A stretch of 59,670 nucleotides of DNA from Thermosaccharophagus gerlachensis (GTDB taxonomy: Bacteria > Armatimonadota > Fervidibacteria > Fervidibacterales > Thermosaccharophagaceae): contig JBGOEV010000011.1 of NCBI GenBank assembly GCA_041538025.1, positions 1 through 59,670 on the forward strand, in the 5' to 3' direction. The position numbers were made by a program, and so were the translations under genes. Below the pieces are notes generated by a model. The model worked only from the letters and a program-made list of their open reading frames with translations, was not told the DNA's origin and made no database searches. Below are positions 51,622-59,627 of this stretch, in pieces. Position 1 is the first letter of the stretch. The number at the start of each line of letters is the position of its first letter.

Positions 51622-53114
51622 TGGTAGGCAACAATGAGTTTGTGCGATTAGGCATACCTGGGGTTGATGATGTTCTTATGGGTGGGATATTGCGCGGTGA
51701 TACAATACTCGTTCAAGGCGCCCCAGGAACAGGCAAGACAACATTCGGGCTACAGGTCATTTATGCTGGCGCTTTGTATTACAACGAGCCCGGGTTGATA
51801 GTGACATTTGAGCAATTCCCAAAACAGATGTTTCGTGACGCAAAGCACTTTGGGTGGGACTTTGAATCGCTCATTGAGCAAAGAAAAATTTATGTGATTG
51901 CTACATCACCGCATGTTTTTCAAAAGCAGCTTCAAAGCCCCGACGGTATCATACACAAAACGCTTGCTGAAATGGACATACGCAGGGTGCTCATCGACAG
52001 CATTACGCACTTCCAACGTATAACTACGGACGAGATACAGCTGAGAGAAATGATAAGTGGTCTGCTAAACATGTTCCGCCAACGAGAGATAACTACTGTC
52101 CTCACTCAAGAGGTTCACCAAAGTGAGCACTCATTCACATTTGAAGAATACACTGTTGATGCCGTCATAAGGCTTTCACTTGAACCTGTAGACAAAGTGC
52201 AAAGGAGACGCTTCTTGGAAGTGCTTAAGGCGAGAGGACAAGCTTTCCTACCAGGGAAGCATAGCATGGCTATTGAGTCAGATGGTATACATGTTTACCC
52301 TGCACCTTACCTTGCGTTCACAAACAGAACAGTAGGAGAGGTCACTCTCAAAAGGGTGCCAAGTGGTGTCCCGGGACTCGATAGGATGCTTGGTGGTGGT
52401 CTTTATGAAGGCTTTTGTGTTTTGCTTGCTGGCGATGTGGGTGCTGGTAAGTCAATGCTTGTGCGCCAATTCATAGCTTATGGTGCACAGAGGGGTGAAC
52501 CCGGACTTTATGTCGTTATCCGTGAGACACCGGAACAGATATTGAGAGTGAGTCAAACAGTTGGGCTGAACTTGAATCCTTTCATTGAAGCCGGAATGAT
52601 AACGATACTGCACTACAACATGGGCGACTTAGACCCATACAAGCTCTTCTGGGACATACATAACCTTGTGATGAGGAAGAACTTCAAGAGAGCTGCCATT
52701 GATAGCCTTTCAGACATACAGCCGAACTTGATGGAGCAAGCTGTGTTTAGGGATTATGTTGCAGCACTGCGCCAAATGTTTCTCTCACGCAATATCACTT
52801 CAATCTTAACATTTGATTTGCGCCCAACAACTGTGGAGCAAGAGCTGATTGAGTCCGAGATAGCACTCCTCTTTGATGCTATACTTGCGCTTAGGCTTAG
52901 AAATATACACGACCATATGCGCAAGACGATAACCGTGCTTAAGATGCGTGGTAGCGAGCACGACGCTGGCATAAGGTATGTGCGCATTGAACCCGGTGAA
53001 GGTATGATCGTTGAAACTGGATTTGAGGGCATGCCTTCGTTCTTGAGGCGTTTACAGCAGCTGTCAATGGAGGCAGCAAAGGAAAAAAGAGGGCTTGAAA
53101 CAGAACCTTCATGA
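51618..53114 (+). CDS. two-domain KaiC-like RecA-fold ATPase
   Basis: 498 residues with two KaiC domains. Domain 1 (about 1-240) has Walker A GAPGTGKTT near residue 34; domain 2 (about 245-480) has GDVGAGKS near 274. The ending ITVLKMRGSEHDAGIRYVRI is the KaiC C-terminal core. The cyanobacterial phosphorylation pair Ser-Thr appears replaced: the aligned segment is IALLFDAI, with no Ser/Thr at those places. The catalytic Glu pair is also altered (TFEQ in domain 1, VIRET in domain 2). A clock role is therefore unlikely; signalling ATPases of this type are common in archaea and deep bacteria. No kaiA or kaiB is present. Confidence 0.88.
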   Translation: MMVGNNEFVRLGIPGVDDVLMGGILRGDTILVQGAPGTGKTTFGLQVIYAGALYYNEPGLIVTFEQFPKQMFRDAKHFGWDFESLIEQRKIYVIATSPHVFQKQLQSPDGIIHKTLAEMDIRRVLIDSITHFQRITTDEIQLREMISGLLNMFRQREITTVLTQEVHQSEHSFTFEEYTVDAVIRLSLEPVDKVQRRRFLEVLKARGQAFLPGKHSMAIESDGIHVYPAPYLAFTNRTVGEVTLKRVPSGVPGLDRMLGGGLYEGFCVLLAGDVGAGKSMLVRQFIAYGAQRGEPGLYVVIRETPEQILRVSQTVGLNLNPFIEAGMITILHYNMGDLDPYKLFWDIHNLVMRKNFKRAAIDSLSDIQPNLMEQAVFRDYVAALRQMFLSRNITSILTFDLRPTTVEQELIESEIALLFDAILALRLRNIHDHMRKTITVLKMRGSEHDAGIRYVRIEPGEGMIVETGFEGMPSFLRRLQQLSMEAAKEKRGLETEPS

Positions 53115-53181
53115 AGCGCTTGAGATGGTTAGCATTTTATTGCCCTCACCTTGCTCACTATGAGGAAGTGATGACCTCCCC

Positions 53182-53745
53182 ATGGAAGTGCAATTTGATT
53201 TGGCGTTGATGAATCAATTTTTTGCGCGTGCTCTTGCAGCTATAGTTGTTGCAATAGTGCTTGAAGCTTGTGGCTTAGTGTTCTGTAAGTGGCTTGAGCG
53301 CTCATTAAGCCATACGCTATCGCAGAGGCACGGGCAAAACATGCATTGGTATGCTATCAGGAGGAGAAGATTGCTCAAGCCACCACAGGCTTTTATACGC
53401 TTGTCTTTGGCGCTGCTGGCGATCTTCATTGCTCTTGAGATATTTGATCTACCCATATTGCCATTTGCTATCTGGCTTCTTGCGGTCATGTTTCTTTTAG
53501 TGCTCGCTTGCCGTAGGTTGATTGAGAACGCACTTGCGTGTTACATCATGATGTTTGAGGACATTATAGGAGTAGGCGACAAGGTGCGTATGGGGAACTG
53601 TTGGGCAACTGTTGAGCACATAGGATGGTTTGCAACAAGATTGAAAGATGAGGAGGGCTTTGTCCACACTATAATGAATGCAAGCCTGATGCAACTTGTG
53701 AGAGGCGTTGATAGTAAGGGGAACGAAAAAACAAACGGCACTTAA
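53182..53745 (+). CDS. short MscS-like membrane protein
   Basis: 187 residues with three hydrophobic segments (about 12-32, 70-88 and 92-112). The segment CYIMMFEDIIGVGDKVRMGN then WATVEHIGWFATRLKDEEG and HTIMNASLM matches the beta domain of mechanosensitive channel MscS, but the C-terminal alpha/beta domain that forms the cytoplasmic vestibule is missing. It could be a minimal MscS relative or a distinct family. The pore-lining helix is not the usual Gly/Ala-rich one. It lies 67 nt after the KaiC-like gene. Confidence 0.65.
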   Translation: MEVQFDLALMNQFFARALAAIVVAIVLEACGLVFCKWLERSLSHTLSQRHGQNMHWYAIRRRRLLKPPQAFIRLSLALLAIFIALEIFDLPILPFAIWLLAVMFLLVLACRRLIENALACYIMMFEDIIGVGDKVRMGNCWATVEHIGWFATRLKDEEGFVHTIMNASLMQLVRGVDSKGNEKTNGT

Positions 53746-53792
53746 CCACGATACCGAGTGTGTCATACTTTAGGTTTCGGGAGGGTGGGTCT

Positions 53793-53954
53793 ATGGCAAA
53801 GATAAAAGTTGACTGGGAAAAGCTAAAGGAATTCTCACCAGAGAACTTGCTTGCGCTCGAACGGGAACTTATGGAAGCGATTAGGCAAGAGTGGGAGGAG
53901 AGAAAACAAGCTCGCCTCCAAGACCAAGAAACTAAGGAGAAACGAAAGAAGTGA
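53793..53954 (+). CDS. small charged helical protein
   Basis: 53 residues, starting MAKIKVDWEKLKEFSPENLL, followed by a Glu/Arg/Lys-rich helix ending KRKK. ATG 53793 has GGAGGGTGGG upstream; the frame extends to 53760 without a ribosome site. It is not recognised. Short basic-acidic helices of this type occur as unknown small proteins in many genomes; a real gene is supported mainly by the ribosome site. Confidence 0.5.
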   Translation: MAKIKVDWEKLKEFSPENLLALERELMEAIRQEWEERKQARLQDQETKEKRKK

Positions 53955-53957
53955 AAT

Positions 53958-54029
53958 GGCGGCGTAGCTCAGCGGTAGAGCAAGGGAATCATAATCCCTG
54001 GGTCCGGGGTTCGAATCCCCGCGCCGCCA
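53958..54029 (+). tRNA. tRNA-Met (anticodon CAT), elongator type
   Basis: 72 nt with acceptor GGCGGCG/CGCCGCC (7 bp), D stem GCTC/GAGC, anticodon stem AGGGA/TCCCT with loop ATCATAA (anticodon CAT) and T stem CGGGG/CCCCG with loop TTCGAAT. The G1-C72 pair rules out the initiator, and the GGAATCATAATCC core resembles actinobacterial elongator Met tRNA rather than Ile2. CCA is not encoded after the discriminator A. Confidence 0.95.
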
Positions 54030-54038
54030 CTTATACAT

Positions 54039-54066
54039 GTTTTTAACCACTGCCTTGGTTAAAAAC
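54039..54066 (+). terminator. perfect 11-bp hairpin after tRNA-Met
   Basis: GTTTTTAACCA (54039-54049) and TGGTTAAAAAC (54056-54066) form an 11-bp stem with a 6-nt loop, starting 10 nt after the tRNA. There is no T-run after it, so it may be a weak terminator or a tRNA-processing structure rather than a classic intrinsic terminator. Confidence 0.4.
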
Positions 54067-54093
54067 AAAGGCTTCAAAGTGAGAGAGAAATTC

Positions 54094-54618
54094 ATGGACG
54101 CAAGGAGTAGTGAGGCAAAAGGTAACGAGAGACACAACAAAGCACCTGAAGGAAATGAAATTGAGATTGTTCGCCAGCTTGTGAAGCTAATGGAACAATA
54201 CATGCTTAGTGAGTTAACCATTGAGACGAAAGAGTTTTCTATTTCCCTTAAAACAACAACACCATCATCTGAGAACCTTCAAAAGGGAGTGGAAAGAAAG
54301 GTTGTCACGAGAGAGCTAACTATGCCCGTGAGCTATGCTATCAATGTAGGACCGCAAGTTGAACTTCATCAAATCGTATCGCCGCTTACAGGTGTTTTCT
54401 ACCGTCGTCCAGCACCTCAGGAACCCCCTTTCGTTGAAGTTGGTTCACATGTTGAAGCTGGTCAAGTTGTAGCTCTGGTTGAGGCTATGAAGGTTTTCAA
54501 TGAGATCGTTTCCGATGTTGACGGTGTTGTTGTTGAGATAAAAGCAAAAGATGGACAGCTTGTCAACCAAGGCGATACACTCATGCTCCTTAAACGCACA
54601 TCTAAAGAAGATGCATAA
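54094..54618 (+). CDS. accB: biotin carboxyl carrier protein of acetyl-CoA carboxylase
   Basis: 174 residues carrying biotin for malonyl-CoA synthesis. The biotinylated Lys133 is in VEAMKVFNE. The preceding VSPLTGVFYRRPAPQEPPFV is the AccB thumb-containing segment, and residues about 20-45 (EIVRQLVKLMEQYMLSELTI) are the usual N-terminal helix. I prefer ATG 54094; ATG 54037 lies in the tRNA 3' hairpin region. birA is at 45332; no accC is adjacent, although accB-accC pairs are usual. Confidence 0.92.
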   Translation: MDARSSEAKGNERHNKAPEGNEIEIVRQLVKLMEQYMLSELTIETKEFSISLKTTTPSSENLQKGVERKVVTRELTMPVSYAINVGPQVELHQIVSPLTGVFYRRPAPQEPPFVEVGSHVEAGQVVALVEAMKVFNEIVSDVDGVVVEIKAKDGQLVNQGDTLMLLKRTSKEDA

Positions 54619-54650
54619 AAGAAGTCCCTTCTTCAAAGAGGCGATGCAAA

Positions 54651-55952
54651 GTGAGTTTGGAGGGCAAGGACACTATCGGCGTTGGTATTCTTGGTCTTGG
54701 GACTGTTGGGAGTGCCGTCATAGCGCTTCTTTGGCGTAATAGGGAGCTAATACAGCGTAAGGTCGGTTGTAAGATTGAAGTTGTAAAGGTGGCAGTCAAG
54801 CATTTAGAGAAGGAACGCCCAGTCATTTTAGATCCAAGGATGCTGACCACAAACGCTTATGATGTGATTGAGGATGAGAGGGTTGATGTAGTTGTTGAGC
54901 TGATTGGGAAGGTAGAGCCAACTTACGAGTATGTGATGAGAGCTATAGAACTCGGAAAGAGCGTCGTTACAGCCAACAAGGAACTTCTTGCTAAAAGAGG
55001 AAGCGAGATACTTGATGCAGCGAAGGAAAAAAGTGTTGATGTCTACTTTGAGGCGAGCGTTGCAGGTGGCATTCCCATTATAATGCCGCTCAAACAGAGC
55101 CTCGCTGGCAACCGAATAAAACGCATAGTGGGCATACTCAATGGCACAACGAATTACATACTAACACGCATGACGAGAGATGGAATGGATTTTGAGGGCG
55201 CTCTCAGAGAAGCACAAGCCAAAGGCTTCGCTGAAGCAGACCCAAAGGATGATGTTGATGCGTTTGACCCGATGTATAAGATAGCGATATTGGCTGCTAT
55301 AGCATTTGGCTACCGCATACCGCTTGATGCGATATACAGGGAAGGCATAAGGCATGTTGAGCCTGCGGACATTGAATATGCAAACAGCCTCGGTTACGTA
55401 ATCAAGCTGTTAGCGATAGCTGCTGAGAGCGACGGTGAGATTGAAATAAGAGTTCATCCAACACTTGTTCCCAAATCTCACCCTTTGGCTTCCGTGAGCG
55501 ACAACTACAACGCTATCGTTATAGAGGGTGACAGTGTTGGCAGGCTAATGTTTTATGGGCAGGGTGCAGGGGGCGCACCAACGGCAAGCTCAGTTGTTGG
55601 AGACATAATTGATGCTGCACGTAACATAAGGCACGGCGCAAGAGGTCGTATACCGTGCACTTGCCTAAGCGGGATTAAAATTAAAAGCGTTGATGATTCT
55701 GTCAGCAGGTTCTGCATCAGGATGAAAGTTGCTGATAAGCCTGGTGTCCTCGCAAAGGTTGCAAGCGTGTTTGGTGCCGAGAATGTGAGCATAGCTTCAG
55801 TGTTCCAAAGGGAGAGCGATGGTAAAATCGCTGAGATAGTCTGGATAACTCATGAGACACCCTATAGGGCGTTGAGGAAAGCTCTTGAAGGGATAAGAGA
55901 ACTTGACATCGTTTCAAGTGTCGGTAAACCTTTGTGGGTGGAAACGGATTGA
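54651..55952 (+). CDS. hom: homoserine dehydrogenase
   Basis: Reduces aspartate semialdehyde to homoserine. The NAD(P)-binding motif GILGLGTVGSAV is at the N-terminus, SVVTANKELLAKRG and ASVAGGIPIIMPLKQSLAGN are the catalytic segments, and a C-terminal ACT domain (VADKPGVLAKVASVFGAENV) gives feedback control, usually by threonine. 433 residues, full length. The GTG start at 54651 has AAGAGG upstream. thrC follows 47 nt downstream. Confidence 0.94.
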   Translation: MSLEGKDTIGVGILGLGTVGSAVIALLWRNRELIQRKVGCKIEVVKVAVKHLEKERPVILDPRMLTTNAYDVIEDERVDVVVELIGKVEPTYEYVMRAIELGKSVVTANKELLAKRGSEILDAAKEKSVDVYFEASVAGGIPIIMPLKQSLAGNRIKRIVGILNGTTNYILTRMTRDGMDFEGALREAQAKGFAEADPKDDVDAFDPMYKIAILAAIAFGYRIPLDAIYREGIRHVEPADIEYANSLGYVIKLLAIAAESDGEIEIRVHPTLVPKSHPLASVSDNYNAIVIEGDSVGRLMFYGQGAGGAPTASSVVGDIIDAARNIRHGARGRIPCTCLSGIKIKSVDDSVSRFCIRMKVADKPGVLAKVASVFGAENVSIASVFQRESDGKIAEIVWITHETPYRALRKALEGIRELDIVSSVGKPLWVETD

Positions 55953-55999
55953 GCATCCTTGCACAACATTTAAAACTTGGGGGTGAGGGAAACAAGCTT

Positions 56000-57142
56000 A
56001 TGGATAGCGATAGCAACATGCGTCAGCTCTCGCTTGCTTGTGGTAAATGGGAGGGAATCATCCACCACTACCGTCGTTTCCTCCCGATTAGTGACTCAAC
56101 GCCCATTGTGACACTCTGCGAAGGTAATACACCTCTCATAAGGGCAAAGGCTATTGAAGCTTTAATCGGATGCAACATGCGAGTCTATCTCAAGTATGAG
56201 GGAACAAACCCAACTGGGTCGTTCAAAGACAGAGGCATGACAGTCGCTGTCTCAAAGGCGCTTGAGCGCAATTACAAAATTGGCATATGCGCCTCCACTG
56301 GAAACACTTCAGCATCCGCTGCAGCATACTGCGCTAAGGCTAACATCAAGTGCGTTATAGTTGTCCCAGAAGGTAGGGTTGCGCTTGGCAAGCTCTCACA
56401 AGCATTAGCTCATGGTGCTTTCCTTTGCCCCATAGCAGGAAGCTTTGATGAAGCACTCAATGTGGTTCGCCAAATATGTGAGGTGGAGGAAATAGCCCTG
56501 CTGAATTCGCTTAACTACGAACGCTTGGAAGGACAAAAGACAGCTGTCTTTGAGATATGCGATACGCTCTCTATGGCTCCCGACTTCCACATTATGCCAG
56601 TCGGGAACGCTGGAAATATAACATCACACTGGATGGGCTACAAGGAGTATTACAGAAACGGCTTCATCACAAGCTTACCCGTCATGATCGGTGTGCAAGC
56701 TTATGGTGCTGCACCACTTGTTATAGGTCGCCCAGTTGAAAACCCAGAGACAATTGCAACCGCAATAAGGATTGGCAATCCTGCAAGATGGCGAGAGGCT
56801 ATAGAGGCAAGAGATGAATCAGGTGGCACTATCATAGCTGTAACTGATGACGAAATTATCGCAGCATATAAACTGCTTGCTCAGAAGGAGGGCTTATTCG
56901 TTGAGCCAGCAGGTGCAGCAAGTGTTGCTGGGTTGATAAAACTTTGCAGGGAAGGTTTCTTTGAGAGTGCATTGGCTAAGAGAAGGGCAAACGGAAGTGA
57001 ACCAACTGTCGTTTGTGTGCTCACAGGACACGGGCTTAAAGACCCTCAAACTGCAATGAGCCTTTCAAGCATGCCAGAACCAATCCCACCCACAAAGGAG
57101 GCAGTATTAAAAGCCATCAAAGCAAATCTTGAAAGGGGGTAA
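56000..57142 (+). CDS. thrC: threonine synthase
   Basis: A PLP enzyme converting O-phosphohomoserine to threonine. YEGTNPTGSFKDRGMTVAVS carries the PLP Lys (SFKDRG); CASTGNTSASAAAYCAKAN is the PLP phosphate loop; MPVGNAGNITSHWMGYKEY is typical of the shorter bacterial/archaeal ThrC. 380 residues from ATG 56000, supported by GGGTGAGGGA upstream. An earlier in-frame ATG at 55934 would overlap hom. Its substrate needs a homoserine kinase; no thrB is visible here. Confidence 0.93.
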   Translation: MDSDSNMRQLSLACGKWEGIIHHYRRFLPISDSTPIVTLCEGNTPLIRAKAIEALIGCNMRVYLKYEGTNPTGSFKDRGMTVAVSKALERNYKIGICASTGNTSASAAAYCAKANIKCVIVVPEGRVALGKLSQALAHGAFLCPIAGSFDEALNVVRQICEVEEIALLNSLNYERLEGQKTAVFEICDTLSMAPDFHIMPVGNAGNITSHWMGYKEYYRNGFITSLPVMIGVQAYGAAPLVIGRPVENPETIATAIRIGNPARWREAIEARDESGGTIIAVTDDEIIAAYKLLAQKEGLFVEPAGAASVAGLIKLCREGFFESALAKRRANGSEPTVVCVLTGHGLKDPQTAMSLSSMPEPIPPTKEAVLKAIKANLERG

Positions 57143-57147
57143 GCGCG

Positions 57148-58044
57148 GTGCATCAACAGAACAGGCAGAGAGTCATCGTCACCACTAACTTGAGCTCTGT
57201 GCCGCTCGTAAAGCGTGGCAAGGTCCGAGATATATATCGCGTCGGTGATCAACTGTTGTTTATTGCTACAGACAGGATCTCGGCTTTTGATGTAGTGCTC
57301 CCAACACCAATACCAGACAAAGGGCGAATACTGACCCAGCTATCCCTCTTCTGGTTTGAGCGCACAAAGCATATCATCCCAAACCACCTCATAACAGCAT
57401 GCGTTGATGAGTTTCCAAGTGAGCTTCAATCGGAGCGCGAGTTGCTTGAAGGACGCTCAATGCTCGTAAAGCTTGCAAAGCCACTGCCAATTGAATGTGT
57501 TGTTCGTGGTTATATAGCTGGCTCGGCTTGGAAGGAATACATTGCAAAGGGCGAAGTTTGCGGAATAAAGTTGCCGAGTGGTTTGAAGCAGTGCCAGAAA
57601 TTGGACGAACCTATATTCACACCAGCGACGAAAGCCCTCGTAGGACATGACGAGAACATCACTTTTGAAAAGGTTGTGGAAATGATTGGGAGAGAGCTCG
57701 CTGAGAAGGTGAGAGAGATAAGCATCCAAATTTACAATTTCGCATCTGCCTATGCTGAAGAGAAAGGCATAATCATCGCTGATACAAAGTTTGAGTTTGG
57801 GTTGGCTGACGGTGAGCTAATCCTTATTGATGAACTGTTGACACCTGACTCATCGCGCTTTTGGGATGCTGAAAGTTACTGTGCGGGGAGACAGCAGGAA
57901 AGCTTTGATAAGCAATTTGTGCGAGACTACCTTGAAAGCATTGGCTGGGACAAGAAGCCACCAGCTCCTCAACTCCCACAAGATGTGGTTGAAAAAACAA
58001 GGCAACGCTACATTGAAGCCTACAGGAGGTTGTGCTTAACCTAA
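57148..58044 (+). CDS. purC: SAICAR synthase (phosphoribosylaminoimidazole-succinocarboxamide synthase)
   Basis: Joins CAIR and aspartate in purine synthesis. KRGKVRDIYRVGDQLLFIATDRISAFD is the family ATP-binding start, split here as KRGKVRDIYRV and ATDRISAFDVVLP; CVVRGYIAGSAWKEY and DTKFEFGLADGELILIDE carry the substrate and metal ligands. 298 residues, the longer type. GTG at 57148 follows GAAAGGGGG. It interrupts the threonine gene series (hom, thrC) and the PGM-like gene. Confidence 0.94.
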   Translation: MHQQNRQRVIVTTNLSSVPLVKRGKVRDIYRVGDQLLFIATDRISAFDVVLPTPIPDKGRILTQLSLFWFERTKHIIPNHLITACVDEFPSELQSERELLEGRSMLVKLAKPLPIECVVRGYIAGSAWKEYIAKGEVCGIKLPSGLKQCQKLDEPIFTPATKALVGHDENITFEKVVEMIGRELAEKVREISIQIYNFASAYAEEKGIIIADTKFEFGLADGELILIDELLTPDSSRFWDAESYCAGRQQESFDKQFVRDYLESIGWDKKPPAPQLPQDVVEKTRQRYIEAYRRLCLT

Positions 58045-58083
58045 GGCTTGCCATTACTCGCTTCACCAGGGTGAGGATGCGTC

Positions 58084-59316
58084 ATGGAGAAGTGGCTCAT
58101 CCTGCTCCTTGATGGCGCTGCAGATGACCCAATAGATGCCCTCGATGGAAAAACACCACTTGAGTCTGCATCGCTTCCAACACTTGATCTAATAGCGATG
58201 CGCTCAACAGTTGGTGTAACGCCAACGATACCAGATGGAGCACCAGTCCAACCAGAGAGTGCTCTACTGTGCATAATCGGTTATGAACCGTTTGTCGCAT
58301 ATACGCGCCGTGGTGCATGGCTCGCAAGCGCACTTGATGTGCACTTGGATGTGAGCAATGTGGCTATGTGCGCAACTTTGATGAGCACTGATGGTGAAAA
58401 TGTATTCAAGCTCTCAAACGAAGATGTTGAAGATGAAGAAGTTGAAGAGGTGGTGAGCGAGATCTCGTTTAGGCTGTCACCACGCCAATTTGAGCTAATG
58501 AGAGCAACAAAGCTTCAGCACCTCCTCATATGGCACGATGGAAGTTCTTCTCTCTACTGCCCATCACCAGAGGATATACATTCCAAGAAACTTGTTGAGG
58601 CATTGCCAGTCGGTGAGAAAGACTGGCAGCTTCATTCGCTCATTTATGATGTCGTTGAGCTTCTTGATTCGCTTGAGCTTAACAAGCGAAGACGCGATGA
58701 AGGTAAATTGCCCATCAACTTCCTTCTGCCACACGATCCAGCCCATATGCTCTCACTCCCATCTGCTCAGGTGGCTTTTGGGATGCTCTTTGTAGATGCA
58801 GTCACAACACATATCCCCGTAATAGGTGCGTGCAGAGCTGCTGGAGTATTCGTTCACCACCCAAGTTGGTATTCGGTGCGCAATTGGTCAGAAGGTGTTG
58901 GCGAACGCTTTGAGAAGCTGTTGAGCTATGTTTTAGAGCTACTTTCGCAAACGGACGTGCTCATAGTGCACATTCGTGAGGCTGACTTGGCAGGGCATGC
59001 TATGGACCACGAGCTAAAAGCATATGTGCTTCAAGAATTTGATGAGCGGTTCATTCGCCCACTTTGGTATGAGTGGGACAAGCTGGGAGAGATTAGCTTA
59101 CTTGTCGTCTGCACACACAAGACACTTTGCCAAACAGGCAAACACGAAAGCGGTTTGATGCCATTCTTAATCTACCCACCCATTGGACGCCCAAATGCAG
59201 CCGACGCTTTTTATGAGCTATGTGCACTTGAAGATGGCTTAAGACTTGACGAACCAACAGAATTGACAAAGCTCTCGCTACCGTTGCGAGAGCCAATAAA
59301 GATAAGCAAAAGGTGA
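58084..59316 (+). CDS. divergent cofactor-independent PGM-like protein; possible homoserine kinase
   Basis: 410 residues of the ApgM-type alkaline phosphatase superfamily. ILLLDGAAD gives the first metal Asp, and PESALLCIIGYEP holds the Ser where ApgM has GSD...LGYDP. His296, Asp301 and His305 (HIREADLAGHAMD) match the metal-1 block. The usual Asp-His pair is Thr344-His345, so one metal-2 ligand is lost, and the later RTH block is KHESGLMPF. A related ApgM subfamily is proposed, from memory (TIGR02535), to be homoserine kinase because it sits with hom and thrC; the context here fits that. PGM activity looks doubtful. The function remains open. Confidence 0.7.
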   Translation: MEKWLILLLDGAADDPIDALDGKTPLESASLPTLDLIAMRSTVGVTPTIPDGAPVQPESALLCIIGYEPFVAYTRRGAWLASALDVHLDVSNVAMCATLMSTDGENVFKLSNEDVEDEEVEEVVSEISFRLSPRQFELMRATKLQHLLIWHDGSSSLYCPSPEDIHSKKLVEALPVGEKDWQLHSLIYDVVELLDSLELNKRRRDEGKLPINFLLPHDPAHMLSLPSAQVAFGMLFVDAVTTHIPVIGACRAAGVFVHHPSWYSVRNWSEGVGERFEKLLSYVLELLSQTDVLIVHIREADLAGHAMDHELKAYVLQEFDERFIRPLWYEWDKLGEISLLVVCTHKTLCQTGKHESGLMPFLIYPPIGRPNAADAFYELCALEDGLRLDEPTELTKLSLPLREPIKISKR

Positions 59317-59627
59317 AATAAAAGGCTTCATTGCACAAACCACTTGCTACTCTCGTTCCCCTCCTCCTCAACGCACTACCCTGCCTCAAAACCATGCAAT
59401 TCACCTTCACATCACTTCGCTCAGATGAGGTTTAGATATGCCCTTCGCTTCAGCACGCTAATCCTCTACTACCCTTCCGCGTGTAAGGCTTGTTCATCTC
59501 TTTCACATCAACTTCCTTCAACACTTTACATCCACTGCCCTTCGTGCTAAACCCACTCATGAAGCAATGTCCTTCAAACAAAATGAAGCATGGGTGGCGT
59601 GAGAACAAAAGGAGGAGGTGAAATGAA
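59317..59627. other. 311-bp non-coding interval
   Basis: No credible gene. It starts with GGCTTCATTGCACAAACCAC at 59324, which resembles the end of the relic at 11781 (about 25 of 36 bases, most differences transitions). CCACTCATG (59553-59561) and CATGGGTGG (59589-59597) can form a 9-bp stem with a 27-nt loop, in the leader of the last gene. No T-run follows. The rest shows nothing recognisable. Confidence 0.5.

Noticed and set aside
51618..53114. A circadian clock KaiC
   Set aside because: There is no kaiA or kaiB, and the phosphorylation sites and catalytic Glu pairs are altered.
54037..54093. accB start at ATG 54037
   Set aside because: This start lies 8 nt after the tRNA and at the edge of a perfect hairpin; the ATG at 54094 gives the normal AccB N-terminus.
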